64,000 bases of DNA. Source: Acidobacteriota bacterium. GTDB taxonomy: Bacteria; Acidobacteriota; Terriglobia; Terriglobales; Acidobacteriaceae. Made by a program: the position numbers and the translations under genes. The notes below the pieces were generated by a model. The model was not told where the DNA came from. It did no database searches and worked only from the letters and a program-made list of their open reading frames with translations. Where the stretch lies: positions 33,190-97,189 of the forward strand of contig JAJYVF010000021.1 of NCBI GenBank assembly GCA_021792135.1. Reading direction: 5' to 3'. Within the stretch, counting starts at the first letter, position 1; each line of letters begins with the position of its first letter. Positions 7,549-15,683 of this stretch are shown one piece after another.

Positions 7549-9768
7549 CTACTTCAGCCGCGCCCCGATCTCCACGTCTTCGAGGAAGCCCGCCAGCACC
7601 GGCCTGCCACCTTCGACCGAGGCTGCCACGATCATGCCGTTGGATTCGTAGCCGCGCAGCTTCCGGGGCGCGAGGTTGGCGACAATCACCACTTTACGGC
7701 CGATCAGCGATTCGGGTGTGTAGGCCTCGGCGATGCCGGCCAGGATCTGGCGGGTTTCGTAGCCAAGATCCACTTCGAGGCGGAGCAGCTTATCGGCCCT
7801 GGGCACGCGTTCGGCGACCTTCACCTGGGCCACGCGCAGCTCCACTTTGGCGAAGTCGTCGATACCGATCTTTCTCTCAGGCGCAGATGTGGGAGCGACA
7901 GCAGGTGCGGTGGGCGGCGGGTTCTGCGTTCCCGGCGCCAGATTCGGAGGAGAGGAGGGACGGGCGGCATTGCCTCCACCCGCCTCGCGGAGGGTTTCCG
8001 CAATGGCGCTTTCGAAGGCAAGGATGGCCGCGGTTTCGTTGGTCGATTCGGTCAGCGCTACGGCCAGCCCGTCGATCAGCGAATGCAGCTTTGAAATGCG
8101 CCCCTCGGCGGATTTCCGCTCCGGCGCCTTTCCGATCGCGGGCGCGTTGTTCTTCTGTTCCAGTTCGGTCATACGCGTAATCGTCTCCTTGTCGGCGCGG
8201 GGAAAAAGCGGCGCGAATTCGCCGAGTTTCGTGCCCGGCTCGAGACCGCCCCAGCGCAAATCCTTCAGATCGGCTTTCCTGATGTCTCCCAGCCCCAGCT
8301 GCGCCCAGACCCTGGCCGCCGCATCCGGAATCACGGGGTAGACGAGCGCGGTGATCATACGAATCGCCTCCGCGGCGGTGTACAGAACCGTCGCCCGCAG
8401 AGACGCCTGCTGCTCATCCGTGACGCTCCCGGCCTGCTTCCAGGGAGCCGTCGCGGTGAGATAGCCGTCCACCGCAGCCACCATCGCCCAGGCCGTTTCC
8501 AGCGCCCGCGAGAAGTCCAGAGCGTCGAAAGACTGCGCAAAGGCGCCAATAGCTTTGGGCATCTCTACGGGAATGGAGCTGGCCTGGGTAGTGCCGCCAT
8601 GTCCCACGGGATCAGGGACCACACCGCCGAAATACCGCCCGATCATCGCCAGCGTTCGGCTGACAAGATTTCCGTATCCATTCGCCAGGTCGGAGTTGTA
8701 GCGCTGCACCAGCGCGTCGAAGGAAAAGCTGCCGTCTTGCCCAAAGACGATCTCCCGCATCAGGAAATAGCGCAGCGCATCCGCGCCGAAGAGATCCTGC
8801 TCCGCTCTGGGCAGGCCGGGCTTGAGTGCGCCGAAGCCTTCGAGGATGGTCTCTGCGCGGACGATATTGCCGCGGGACTTCGACATCTTGCTTTCCTCGA
8901 AGAGCAGCCAGCCGTGGGCCACAACGCTCTTCGGCAGCGGCAGCCCGGCGGCCATGAGGAAAGCCGGCCAGTAGACGCAGTGGAATCGGGAAATTTCCTT
9001 GCCCACCATGTGCAGATCGGCGGGCCAGAACTTGTCATAGCGGCTCGGATCGTCGCTGCCCCAGCCAGGAGCGGTGACGTAGTTGGCCAGCGCATCCATC
9101 CAGACGTAGATCACGTGCTTCTCGTCGCCGGGAACGGGAATGCCCCAGTTGAAGCTGGTGCGGCTGACGGAGAGGTCGCGCAGGCCGCTCTTGACGAAGG
9201 CGATCACCTCGTTACGCCGCGTCTCCGGCCGGATGAAGTCCGGATGCTCTTCGTAGAACTCCAGCAGTCTCCGCTCGAAGGCCGAGAGCTTGAAGAAGTA
9301 GTTCTCCTCGCTGACCGTCTCTGTAGGCCGTCCGCAGTCGGGGCAGGGCGCGCCCGGCGGGGCCTCGACGTAAAGCTCGTCGTAGACACAGTACTGGCCG
9401 GTGTAGGAGCCCTTGTAGATGTAGCCGTTGTCGCGTATCAGCGCGAACAGCTTCTGCACCGCCTGCTTGTGCCGCGGCTCGGTGGTGCGGATGAAGTCGT
9501 CATAGGTGAGCCCCATGCGGTCCCACAGGCCGCGGAATTCGGCCGAAACGCGGTCGGCAAACTCCTGGGGGCTGCATCCGGCCTGCCGCGCCGAACGCTC
9601 GATCTTCTGGCCGTGCTCGTCGGTCCCGGTCAGCAGCCAGGTGTCGAGGCCGAGCGAACGCTTGCGCCGCGCGATGGCATCGGCCACGACAGTCGTGTAG
9701 GTATGGCCGATGTGCGGGCGCGCGTTGACGTAGTAGATCGGCGTGGTGAGATAGAACTTTTCGGCCAT
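7549..9768 (-). CDS. metG: Methionyl-tRNA synthetase with C-terminal tRNA-binding domain
   Basis: 739 aa. A class I synthetase core carries HIGHTYT (ATP site) and KMSKSRG, with a zinc knuckle region (CPDCGRPTE) between. The anticodon-binding helical domain is followed by a Pro/Ala-rich linker (around residues 595-620) and an OB-fold Trbp111-type domain at ~630-739 (DFAKVELRVAQV). Charges tRNA-Met in the cytosol. The start is ATG 9768, with an extended -10 about 25 bp upstream. First gene of the leftward run metG-tatD-yajQ-ispB-lpxD-P-loop gene; it shares a divergent promoter region with argS. Confidence 0.97.
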   Translation of the reverse strand: MAEKFYLTTPIYYVNARPHIGHTYTTVVADAIARRKRSLGLDTWLLTGTDEHGQKIERSARQAGCSPQEFADRVSAEFRGLWDRMGLTYDDFIRTTEPRHKQAVQKLFALIRDNGYIYKGSYTGQYCVYDELYVEAPPGAPCPDCGRPTETVSEENYFFKLSAFERRLLEFYEEHPDFIRPETRRNEVIAFVKSGLRDLSVSRTSFNWGIPVPGDEKHVIYVWMDALANYVTAPGWGSDDPSRYDKFWPADLHMVGKEISRFHCVYWPAFLMAAGLPLPKSVVAHGWLLFEESKMSKSRGNIVRAETILEGFGALKPGLPRAEQDLFGADALRYFLMREIVFGQDGSFSFDALVQRYNSDLANGYGNLVSRTLAMIGRYFGGVVPDPVGHGGTTQASSIPVEMPKAIGAFAQSFDALDFSRALETAWAMVAAVDGYLTATAPWKQAGSVTDEQQASLRATVLYTAAEAIRMITALVYPVIPDAAARVWAQLGLGDIRKADLKDLRWGGLEPGTKLGEFAPLFPRADKETITRMTELEQKNNAPAIGKAPERKSAEGRISKLHSLIDGLAVALTESTNETAAILAFESAIAETLREAGGGNAARPSSPPNLAPGTQNPPPTAPAVAPTSAPERKIGIDDFAKVELRVAQVKVAERVPRADKLLRLEVDLGYETRQILAGIAEAYTPESLIGRKVVIVANLAPRKLRGYESNGMIVAASVEGGRPVLAGFLEDVEIGARLK

Positions 9769-9792
9769 GGAAGATGCAGAGTCGCAGCTTCG

Positions 9793-9801
9793 ATTTTAGC
9801 A
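9793..9801 (-). promoter_or_regulatory. Extended -10 promoter element for metG
   Basis: On the minus strand this reads TGCTAAAAT (TGn plus TAAAAT). The expected start of transcription is near 9786, 18 bases before the metG ATG. It is part of a 17-base inverted repeat with the argS promoter element, so both genes have the same -10 sequence in mirror orientation. No convincing -35 is visible. Confidence 0.55.
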
Positions 9802-9858
9802 GCGAAGAAACGGTGCGTTGGGACTGGCGCCGGAACTGCATAGCTGCGAACCCAGGCC

Positions 9859-9867
9859 TGCTAAAAT
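9859..9867 (+). promoter_or_regulatory. Extended -10 promoter element for argS
   Basis: TGCTAAAAT on the plus strand, about 37 bases before the argS GTG, which predicts a leader of about 30 nt. It is the mirror copy of the metG element at 9793-9801. No clear -35 hexamer. Confidence 0.55.
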
Positions 9868-9903
9868 CAAGCTTCTTCGCGAATTCCATCCGGTGGTATC
9901 TGC

Positions 9904-11919
9904 GTGTACTTGGCTCAGCAAAGGCAGCTCCAGCAGCGTATCCGCGCCGCGCTTGGCAGCCTGTATCAGATCGAAGTGGAAAGCGTCGTCCTCGAGCAGC
10001 CCCCTGACCTGGCCTTCGGCGAATACGCCACCCCCATCGCGTTCGAGCTGGCGCGGAAGCTGCGCAAGGCCCCGCGCAAAATCGCTGAGGAAATCGTTGC
10101 AGCCCTGGGCGCCGTTCCTGGTTTCGCCGGGTTTGAGGTTGCCGGAGCGGGCTACATCAACGCGCGGCTGGATCGCGGCCATGCAGTTCTCTCGTATGCC
10201 GGAGCATCCGAGGTCGAGCGGCCGGAGCAACCCGTGCACGCGCTGGTGGAGCACACCAGCATCAATCCCAACAAGGCCGCGCACGTCGGCCATCTGCGCA
10301 ATGCCATTCTGGGCGATACGTTCGTTCGCCTGCTGCGCGCCGCCGGGCAGAAAGTCGATGTGCAGAACTACATCGACAATACCGGCGTGCAGGTCGCGGA
10401 TGTGGTGGTGGGGCTGCTCCACCTCGAAGCATTGAATCTCGCTGGTGTGGAAGAGCTGATGGCGGATCTGGCCGAAGACGGCGAGCGCATCGACTACTAC
10501 TGCTGGGACCTGTACGCGCGTGTTTCCCAGTGGTACACCGAAGACCCCGCCCACGCCGCAGCCCGCAAAAAGCTGCGCCTGAACACGCTGCACGCCATTG
10601 AGGCCGGCGGCAACGAGACGGCGCAGATCGCCAACCTGCTCTCAACAGCCATCCTGCGGCGCCATCTCGAAACCATGCTCCGGCTGGGCATCGAATACGA
10701 CCTCCTGCCCCGCGAGAGCGAAATCCTGCATCTGCACTTCTGGGACTCGGCCTTCGAGCAGCTGAAGGCGAAGGGCGTTCTCTACTTCGAAACGGAAGGG
10801 AAGAACAAAGGCTGCTGGGTGATGCGGCGGGCCTCTTCCGCCTCCGAACCAGCTCCCGCTCAGGAACCGCGAAGCGAGTTAGCCGCCCGCGAGGGTCCGG
10901 ATGAGGATGCGAAGGTGATCGTTCGCTCGAACGGCACTGTCACCTATGTCGGCAAGGACATCGCCTACCACCTTTGGAAGTTCGGAGTCCTCGGCCGTGA
11001 CTTTGCCTACCGCCGCTTCTTCCGCTACCCAAATCACGAGTGCTGGATTTCCGCGGAGAAGGGTGAGCTCGACCATCCTCATTTCGGCGGAGCGCAGGCC
11101 ATCTACAACGTCATCGACTCGCGCCAGTCGGATCCGCAGGCCAACGTCATGGAAGCGCTGCGCGGACTCGGCTATACGGAGCAGGCCGCGCACTACACGC
11201 ATTTCTCCTACGAAATGGTTGCCCTCACGCCCCGCTGCGCGCTCGAGTTGGGCTACGAAGTGGCCGAGGAAGACCGCGCGCGGCCCTACATCGAGGTCTC
11301 CGGCCGCAAGGGGTTCGGCGTCAAGGCCGATGACCTGATCGATAAGCTGCTCGCCGCCACGCGGACCGAGGTCGACAGCCGCCATCCCGAACTGAGCGCG
11401 GAAGACCGCGAGCAGACCGCCCAGGCCATCGCTGTCGGAGCGCTTCGCTACTTCATGCTGCGGTATACACGCAATTCCGTCATCGCCTTCGACTTTAAAG
11501 ACGCGCTCAGCTTCGAGGGCGAGACCGGGCCCTATCTCCAATATGCCGTCGTCCGCACGCGCAGCATCTTCCGCAAGGCGGGAACCACGCCGGAGGATGC
11601 ATTGGCCGCGTTGGCCGAAATCGATGCGGCGCCGTACCTCACCGGCCCCGGTACGGAAGGCATCTGGGAAGTATGGCTGCGCGCGGCGAAGACCACGCTG
11701 CTGCTCGACCAGTGCATCGCGACGGCGGAGCCCGCCTATCTGGCGAAGCACGCCTTCCAGCTCGCGCAGGACTTCAGCAATTTCTATCGCCTCCACCACA
11801 TCCTGAGCGAAGAAGACCCGGCCCGGAAGAAGCTCCTGCTGGCGACGGCTGCCGTCACGCAGAGGGAACTCATTCGCTCGCTCGCGTGGCTCGGCATCAG
11901 CGCGCCGGAGGTGATGTGA
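9904..11919 (+). CDS. argS: Arginyl-tRNA synthetase
   Basis: 671-aa class I synthetase charging tRNA-Arg. It has the N-terminal Add1 domain (~1-110), then the HIGH-equivalent NPNKAAHVGHLRNAILGD. The catalytic domain carries a class-equivalent signature GRKGFGVKADDLID in place of a classical KMSKS. A C-terminal DALR helical bundle contains the typical FSNFYRLHHI. A short Ala/Glu-rich insertion (around residues 305-330) precedes RSNGTVTYVGKDIAYHLWK and may be a lineage-specific loop. The start is GTG 9904 (GTGTACTTGGCTC). Confidence 0.96.
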   Translation: MYLAQQRQLQQRIRAALGSLYQIEVESVVLEQPPDLAFGEYATPIAFELARKLRKAPRKIAEEIVAALGAVPGFAGFEVAGAGYINARLDRGHAVLSYAGASEVERPEQPVHALVEHTSINPNKAAHVGHLRNAILGDTFVRLLRAAGQKVDVQNYIDNTGVQVADVVVGLLHLEALNLAGVEELMADLAEDGERIDYYCWDLYARVSQWYTEDPAHAAARKKLRLNTLHAIEAGGNETAQIANLLSTAILRRHLETMLRLGIEYDLLPRESEILHLHFWDSAFEQLKAKGVLYFETEGKNKGCWVMRRASSASEPAPAQEPRSELAAREGPDEDAKVIVRSNGTVTYVGKDIAYHLWKFGVLGRDFAYRRFFRYPNHECWISAEKGELDHPHFGGAQAIYNVIDSRQSDPQANVMEALRGLGYTEQAAHYTHFSYEMVALTPRCALELGYEVAEEDRARPYIEVSGRKGFGVKADDLIDKLLAATRTEVDSRHPELSAEDREQTAQAIAVGALRYFMLRYTRNSVIAFDFKDALSFEGETGPYLQYAVVRTRSIFRKAGTTPEDALAALAEIDAAPYLTGPGTEGIWEVWLRAAKTTLLLDQCIATAEPAYLAKHAFQLAQDFSNFYRLHHILSEEDPARKKLLLATAAVTQRELIRSLAWLGISAPEVM

Positions 11920-11968
11920 CGGCTGCCTTCGGCGCACAGACTTCAGAGCACAGCGAGGGCAGTATCTG

Positions 11969-14062
11969 GTGAACTGGAAGGCGTCTCGAGCGCTTCGTCT
12001 CGCGCTGCTGCTTCTCCTCGCCGTGTTGTCTTCGGCAGCCTTCGCTGCCACCCGCGTCAGTATCGCCCGGATCCCCGCAGAGATCCGCTCCGACTACTTT
12101 GTCGTCACGATCAACGGTCGGGCATCCCCGGTCGTGCTGGCCGCCAGCAGCTATTACCTGCTCAACTTCGACCTCGATGGTCCGGCAACGGTTTCCGTTC
12201 GCGGTCCGGACCCGCACTACTGGGATCGCGGAGTGGAAATCCAGCCGATGCGCTACGGCATCCGCCCGCGGCGCAGCGGGGCAGTCATCACCTTTCGCAT
12301 CCCCGGCCCGGTCAAGCTTTCCATCTCGCGGCCGGGGGCCCATTTTGCCGACTCCCAGATGCTCTATCTGCTCGGGAGCCCGCCCGATCGCTCCGGCATC
12401 ACCGCCGCGACTCCCGCCGTGCGCTACTACGGTCCCGGTGTCCACCACGAGAATATCGATGCGCATTCCGGCGACCGCATCTATATTGCGCCCGGAGCCG
12501 TGGTTTTCGGTGCTCTGAACCTCTGGCGGGTGCATGACGTGCGTGTCGAGGGCCGCGGCATCATCCTCTATGACGGCCCGCAGGACGCTGCGAACGACGA
12601 AGGCTGGATGCAGAAGCCGAACTGGCACTGCATCGTCATGGACCAGGCTCGCAACATCGAGATCGACGGCATCACCTGCATCGTGCGCAGCCGCACCTGG
12701 CAGGTGCAGATGCGCGACTCGCGTCACATCGGCTTCTACAACGTGAATATCATCGGCGGCCATCCCCGCAACGCCAATGTGGACGGCATGGACTGGCTGG
12801 GCGGCGGCGATACGACGGTTCGCGACTGCTTTATTCGCGCCTCCGACGATGATTTCGCCATCCAGGGAAACTGGCCCGGCTACAGCGTCGAGGCGATGCG
12901 CATCCCCGGCCACGACGTCAGCAACATCACGATCGAGGACAGCGTCGTCTCCACCAGCATTTCCAACACCATGCGCGTCGGCTGGCCGCGCAAGACCTTC
13001 CGCAGCTCCCATGTGTTGATGCGCAACACGGACGTGATCCACACCGGCTTCGGCGGCTGCGTGGTGCCCTTCGCGTTTTTCGAGCTGTGGGCCGACCCCG
13101 AGGGCCGGGGCCCGCAGACGGATTACGACTTCAGTGACATCCGCCTCGAAGACTGGTATTCGCTCTTTCAGATTCGCCAGGAAAGTCCTTCCGTGCGCAA
13201 CATCGTCTTCTCGAACATCACGGCGATGGACGGCCCGGGGATGATTCCTTCGCGGCTCAGTGGCGATGTTTCGGGAGTGGTCCTGGACGGCGTGCGGGTG
13301 CAGGGCAACGTGGCCCAGGACGACGGCGGCATTCCCCTGGAACTGCGCGGCGATGCCGATGAGCCGATGTATGGGCCGGGGACGGTGGATGCTTCGTTCA
13401 GCTACGACGCAGGCCTCGTCCGCCCCGGCCAGAGCATTACGTTCCGCGTGCTCGCTCCGGTTGGGGGCTGGCACTACCACTGGCTCTTCGGCGACGGAAG
13501 CACGGCCGACGGGGCGGTGGTGCATCATGCATTCCCCGATACACAGGGCACGTTGCTCGACGGGTCGGGGAGGTTTCGGGTGCTGGTGCGCGCCCGGAAA
13601 ACGGCGGAAAACGAAGTATGGTCCTCGCGCTCCGTGGTGGTGGCGAAGCGTCTCTTGCCAGCGATTGAAGCACAGCAGCCCGGCGCTTCGGGGCTCTTTC
13701 TTTCGCCGCTGCAGAACGGGCGGGGGACGCTCTGGGAGGGGTGGCTGCGCATCCCGACGGATGGCGGCTACACCCTGACGCTGCTCACCAGCCGGCGCGC
13801 GAGGCTGTCCATCGACGATCTGCCGCCCGTGCACAGCCCGGAGTTGCGCATGGACGTCTGTGGTTCCTTTGGAGACGCCGTTCAGCCGACCCGCCTCAGC
13901 CTTGCGGCCCACGCTGGACTGCACCGCATCCGCATCGAGCTAAGCCCCGGCGTCGAGAATGAGCCGCTCTCGGAAGACGGCGCGCCGGTGCTCGAGTGGC
14001 AGGGGCCGGCAACTCCGCTGGGACCTGTACCGGCGGAGGCGCTGGCGCATACAGCACCGTAG
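11969..14062 (+). CDS. Secreted parallel beta-helix glycosidase-like protein with PKD and PA14-like domains
   Basis: 697 aa. An N-terminal signal peptide (hydrophobic ALRLALLLLLAVLSSAAFA) is followed by a small N-terminal beta-sandwich. A right-handed beta-helix (~140-450) contains the acidic cluster CFIRASDDDFAIQGN, which resembles the catalytic Asp region of GH49 dextranase/isopullulanase and GH28 enzymes. Next comes a PKD-like domain (WHYHWLFGDGS, ~460-560) and a PA14-like module (~570-690). Likely an extracellular enzyme or binder acting on polysaccharide; the substrate is inferred only from the fold. The start is GTG 11969. It follows argS by 49 bp on the same strand but is not obviously related in function. 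Confidence 0.7.
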   Translation: MNWKASRALRLALLLLLAVLSSAAFAATRVSIARIPAEIRSDYFVVTINGRASPVVLAASSYYLLNFDLDGPATVSVRGPDPHYWDRGVEIQPMRYGIRPRRSGAVITFRIPGPVKLSISRPGAHFADSQMLYLLGSPPDRSGITAATPAVRYYGPGVHHENIDAHSGDRIYIAPGAVVFGALNLWRVHDVRVEGRGIILYDGPQDAANDEGWMQKPNWHCIVMDQARNIEIDGITCIVRSRTWQVQMRDSRHIGFYNVNIIGGHPRNANVDGMDWLGGGDTTVRDCFIRASDDDFAIQGNWPGYSVEAMRIPGHDVSNITIEDSVVSTSISNTMRVGWPRKTFRSSHVLMRNTDVIHTGFGGCVVPFAFFELWADPEGRGPQTDYDFSDIRLEDWYSLFQIRQESPSVRNIVFSNITAMDGPGMIPSRLSGDVSGVVLDGVRVQGNVAQDDGGIPLELRGDADEPMYGPGTVDASFSYDAGLVRPGQSITFRVLAPVGGWHYHWLFGDGSTADGAVVHHAFPDTQGTLLDGSGRFRVLVRARKTAENEVWSSRSVVVAKRLLPAIEAQQPGASGLFLSPLQNGRGTLWEGWLRIPTDGGYTLTLLTSRRARLSIDDLPPVHSPELRMDVCGSFGDAVQPTRLSLAAHAGLHRIRIELSPGVENEPLSEDGAPVLEWQGPATPLGPVPAEALAHTAP

Positions 14063-14115
14063 GCACGGCCTGAGACTCCCGCGCGGGAATCTCGGGGGAG
14101 AACCAAAGGGCGACG

Positions 14116-14433
14116 TTACTGCCGAATGAACGTGTCCTGCGGCTGGCGGCGCGGCCAGCTGGGCCATCCTTTTTCCGTGCCGGGGCTCTTCCGGGCGTCG
14201 CTGTCATTGCTGGGCTGCATGCCGTCGGGTCCGGCGGCCGTGGGCGATGCCGGCACCGGAGGAATCCCCGTGGAAACGGAGGCATATTGCGGGTTCGGAT
14301 GCGGGACCGTAGTTATGTCGGAAATCTCCTCGAACGGGGCATGCAGTTTATTTACCCGGCCGGTTTCGCATCCGGTCAGAGCAAAGACGGCAAGAGCGCC
14401 GAACAAGCCGAGAGCCATGGTCGCTGAACGCAT
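14116..14433 (-). CDS. Small lipoprotein of unknown function
   Basis: 105 aa. ATG 14433 is preceded by CGGAGGAAT. The signal peptide ends in a lipobox (AVFALTGC), so the mature protein would be lipid-anchored at the cysteine near residue 22. The remainder is Pro/Ser/Asn-rich, without a recognisable domain, and contains PHPNPQYASVSTGIPPVP. It probably sits at the inner or outer membrane. Function unknown. Similar low-complexity lipoproteins are common and weakly conserved. Confidence 0.6.
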   Translation of the reverse strand: MRSATMALGLFGALAVFALTGCETGRVNKLHAPFEEISDITTVPHPNPQYASVSTGIPPVPASPTAAGPDGMQPSNDSDARKSPGTEKGWPSWPRRQPQDTFIRQ

Positions 14434-14585
14434 ATTCCTCCGAAGCTGAGTGATGGTGTAAAGCAGCGCGCCGAGCAGTTCCGGGAAAAACCGCGGCACG
14501 CCGCGAACCGATTCTACGACGTTTTCCGAGAGGCTGTTTCCTCCCGGGCCACCGCCCCCGACAGCAGGCGCATCCTCTGAAAATG

Positions 14586-15026
14586 CTATACCGCGCTCGC
14601 CGTTTCCTGATGCAGCGTCCGGTGGATGGCCGAAAAATAAGGTTCGGGCATGGGGCGCTTCTGCATCTGACGGTCGACCACCACATGCACGGTCTCCGCC
14701 TCGGCCAGCAGCACCGGCTCAGCGCCGTTGCCCGCGCGCAGCAGCCGGTAAGCGAATTTGATCACCGAGCTGCGCAGCGCAGCCACCCGGGTCTCGATGA
14801 CGATCTGGTCGTCATAACGGGCCGGCGACTTGTAGCGGCACGAGGCCTCCACGACCGGCAGATGGCAGTTGTGCTCCACTTCCATCTCCCGGTAATCGAA
14901 GCCGAGCTGGCGCATAAGCTCTACGCGCCCAATCTCGCACCACACGAAATAATTGGCATAGTAGGCCACGCCCATCTGATCGGTTTCCGCGTAGCGGACC
15001 CGAAGCGTGGTAGTAGAAGGCGGCAT
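14586..15026 (-). CDS. ybgC: YbgC-type acyl-CoA thioesterase (hotdog fold)
   Basis: 146 aa, complete hotdog-fold domain. The N-terminal signature VRYAETDQMGVAYYANY holds the catalytic aspartate of the 4-hydroxybenzoyl-CoA thioesterase/YbgC family. Family members hydrolyse acyl-CoAs in the cytosol, often linked to the Tol-Pal envelope system, but no tol genes are nearby. It lies ahead of the lipoprotein gene on the same strand (152-bp gap) and after the peptidoglycan-binding gene (50-bp gap). Confidence 0.88.
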   Translation of the reverse strand: MPPSTTTLRVRYAETDQMGVAYYANYFVWCEIGRVELMRQLGFDYREMEVEHNCHLPVVEASCRYKSPARYDDQIVIETRVAALRSSVIKFAYRLLRAGNGAEPVLLAEAETVHVVVDRQMQKRPMPEPYFSAIHRTLHQETASAV

Positions 15027-15076
15027 GGCACCAGCTTACAGCGAGCGCCACGCCGAGATGCGATGGGAGGGGGTGC

Positions 15077-15556
15077 TTAGTTCTGGATGGTGTGCGCGTC
15101 GGCCAGAGTTCCGGCCAGGGCGGTATTCGAAGAGGATGCCGAATCCGTCGCGCCGGGCTCCTGAGCCGCAGGCTGCCTGGCGGAATCAGCCTTTGCGGAC
15201 TGCACGCTGTCGTTGTGAGGACCAAGACCCAGCTTGATGAGCGCACGAGAGTCGGGAACCAGTTTGGTCTGCCAGCCATGGTCGGCCTGGTACTTCTCCA
15301 TGGCGGCTTCGGTGGCGGCGTCCCACTCGCCGGAGGCTGGGCCGGTCAGGTAGTGCTCGCGAATCAGGGCATCCTGGATCTGCGTGGCGCGCGCAGGGTC
15401 GATCCCTCTCTGTCCACGAACGACGTGAGAGCGCCGGTGTCTGTGGGAATGGGAATGTCCGGAAGTAGCAGCCCGATGAGTGCGTGTTGCGAATGCCGGA
15501 CTGGCAACCAGGAGAAGGCCAAGCAGAATGCCCTGGCAGGTCCTGAAAGGGAACAT
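15077..15556 (-). CDS. Secreted protein with a putative peptidoglycan-binding domain
   Basis: 159 aa from ATG 15556, which has GAGG upstream (TTGAGGTTCCTT). The signal peptide is FRTCQGILLGLLLVASPAFA. A His/Arg-rich stretch (SHSHRHRRSH) follows. The core IQDALIREHYLTGPASGEWD with AMEKYQADHGW resembles a peptidoglycan-binding domain 1 repeat. The C-terminal ~45 residues are Ala/Ser-rich and probably disordered. It is most likely periplasmic and may tether to the wall. It is transcribed leftward downstream of the htrA terminator. Confidence 0.65.
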   Translation of the reverse strand: MFPFRTCQGILLGLLLVASPAFATRTHRAATSGHSHSHRHRRSHVVRGQRGIDPARATQIQDALIREHYLTGPASGEWDAATEAAMEKYQADHGWQTKLVPDSRALIKLGLGPHNDSVQSAKADSARQPAAQEPGATDSASSSNTALAGTLADAHTIQN

Positions 15557-15627
15557 AAGGAACCTCAAGAGTACAGAAATGCCGCTTGTTATGGAGCAGC
15601 CTAGTCCCGGCTGCCCCAAAAATCAAC

Positions 15628-15672
15628 CCCAAATGGAGGGGCTCCCAAAATTCGGGAGCCCCTCCATTTGGG
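15628..15672 (-). terminator. Strong intrinsic terminator downstream of htrA
   Basis: A perfect 19-bp inverted repeat: CCCAAATGGAGGGGCTCCC at 15628-15646 pairs with 15654-15672, with a 7-nt loop. On the minus strand the hairpin is followed by GTTGATTTTTGG, giving a U-tract for transcripts coming from htrA (stop at 15684). On the plus strand no T-run follows. Confidence 0.8.
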
Positions 15673-15683
15673 TAAATGCGGGC

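Noticed and set aside
11897..13924. 675-codon open frame on the minus strand opposite the beta-helix gene
   Set aside because: Antisense to a gene with a signal peptide and clear domains; its product is His/Arg/Ala-biased with no family resemblance. Such frames are expected in high-GC DNA.
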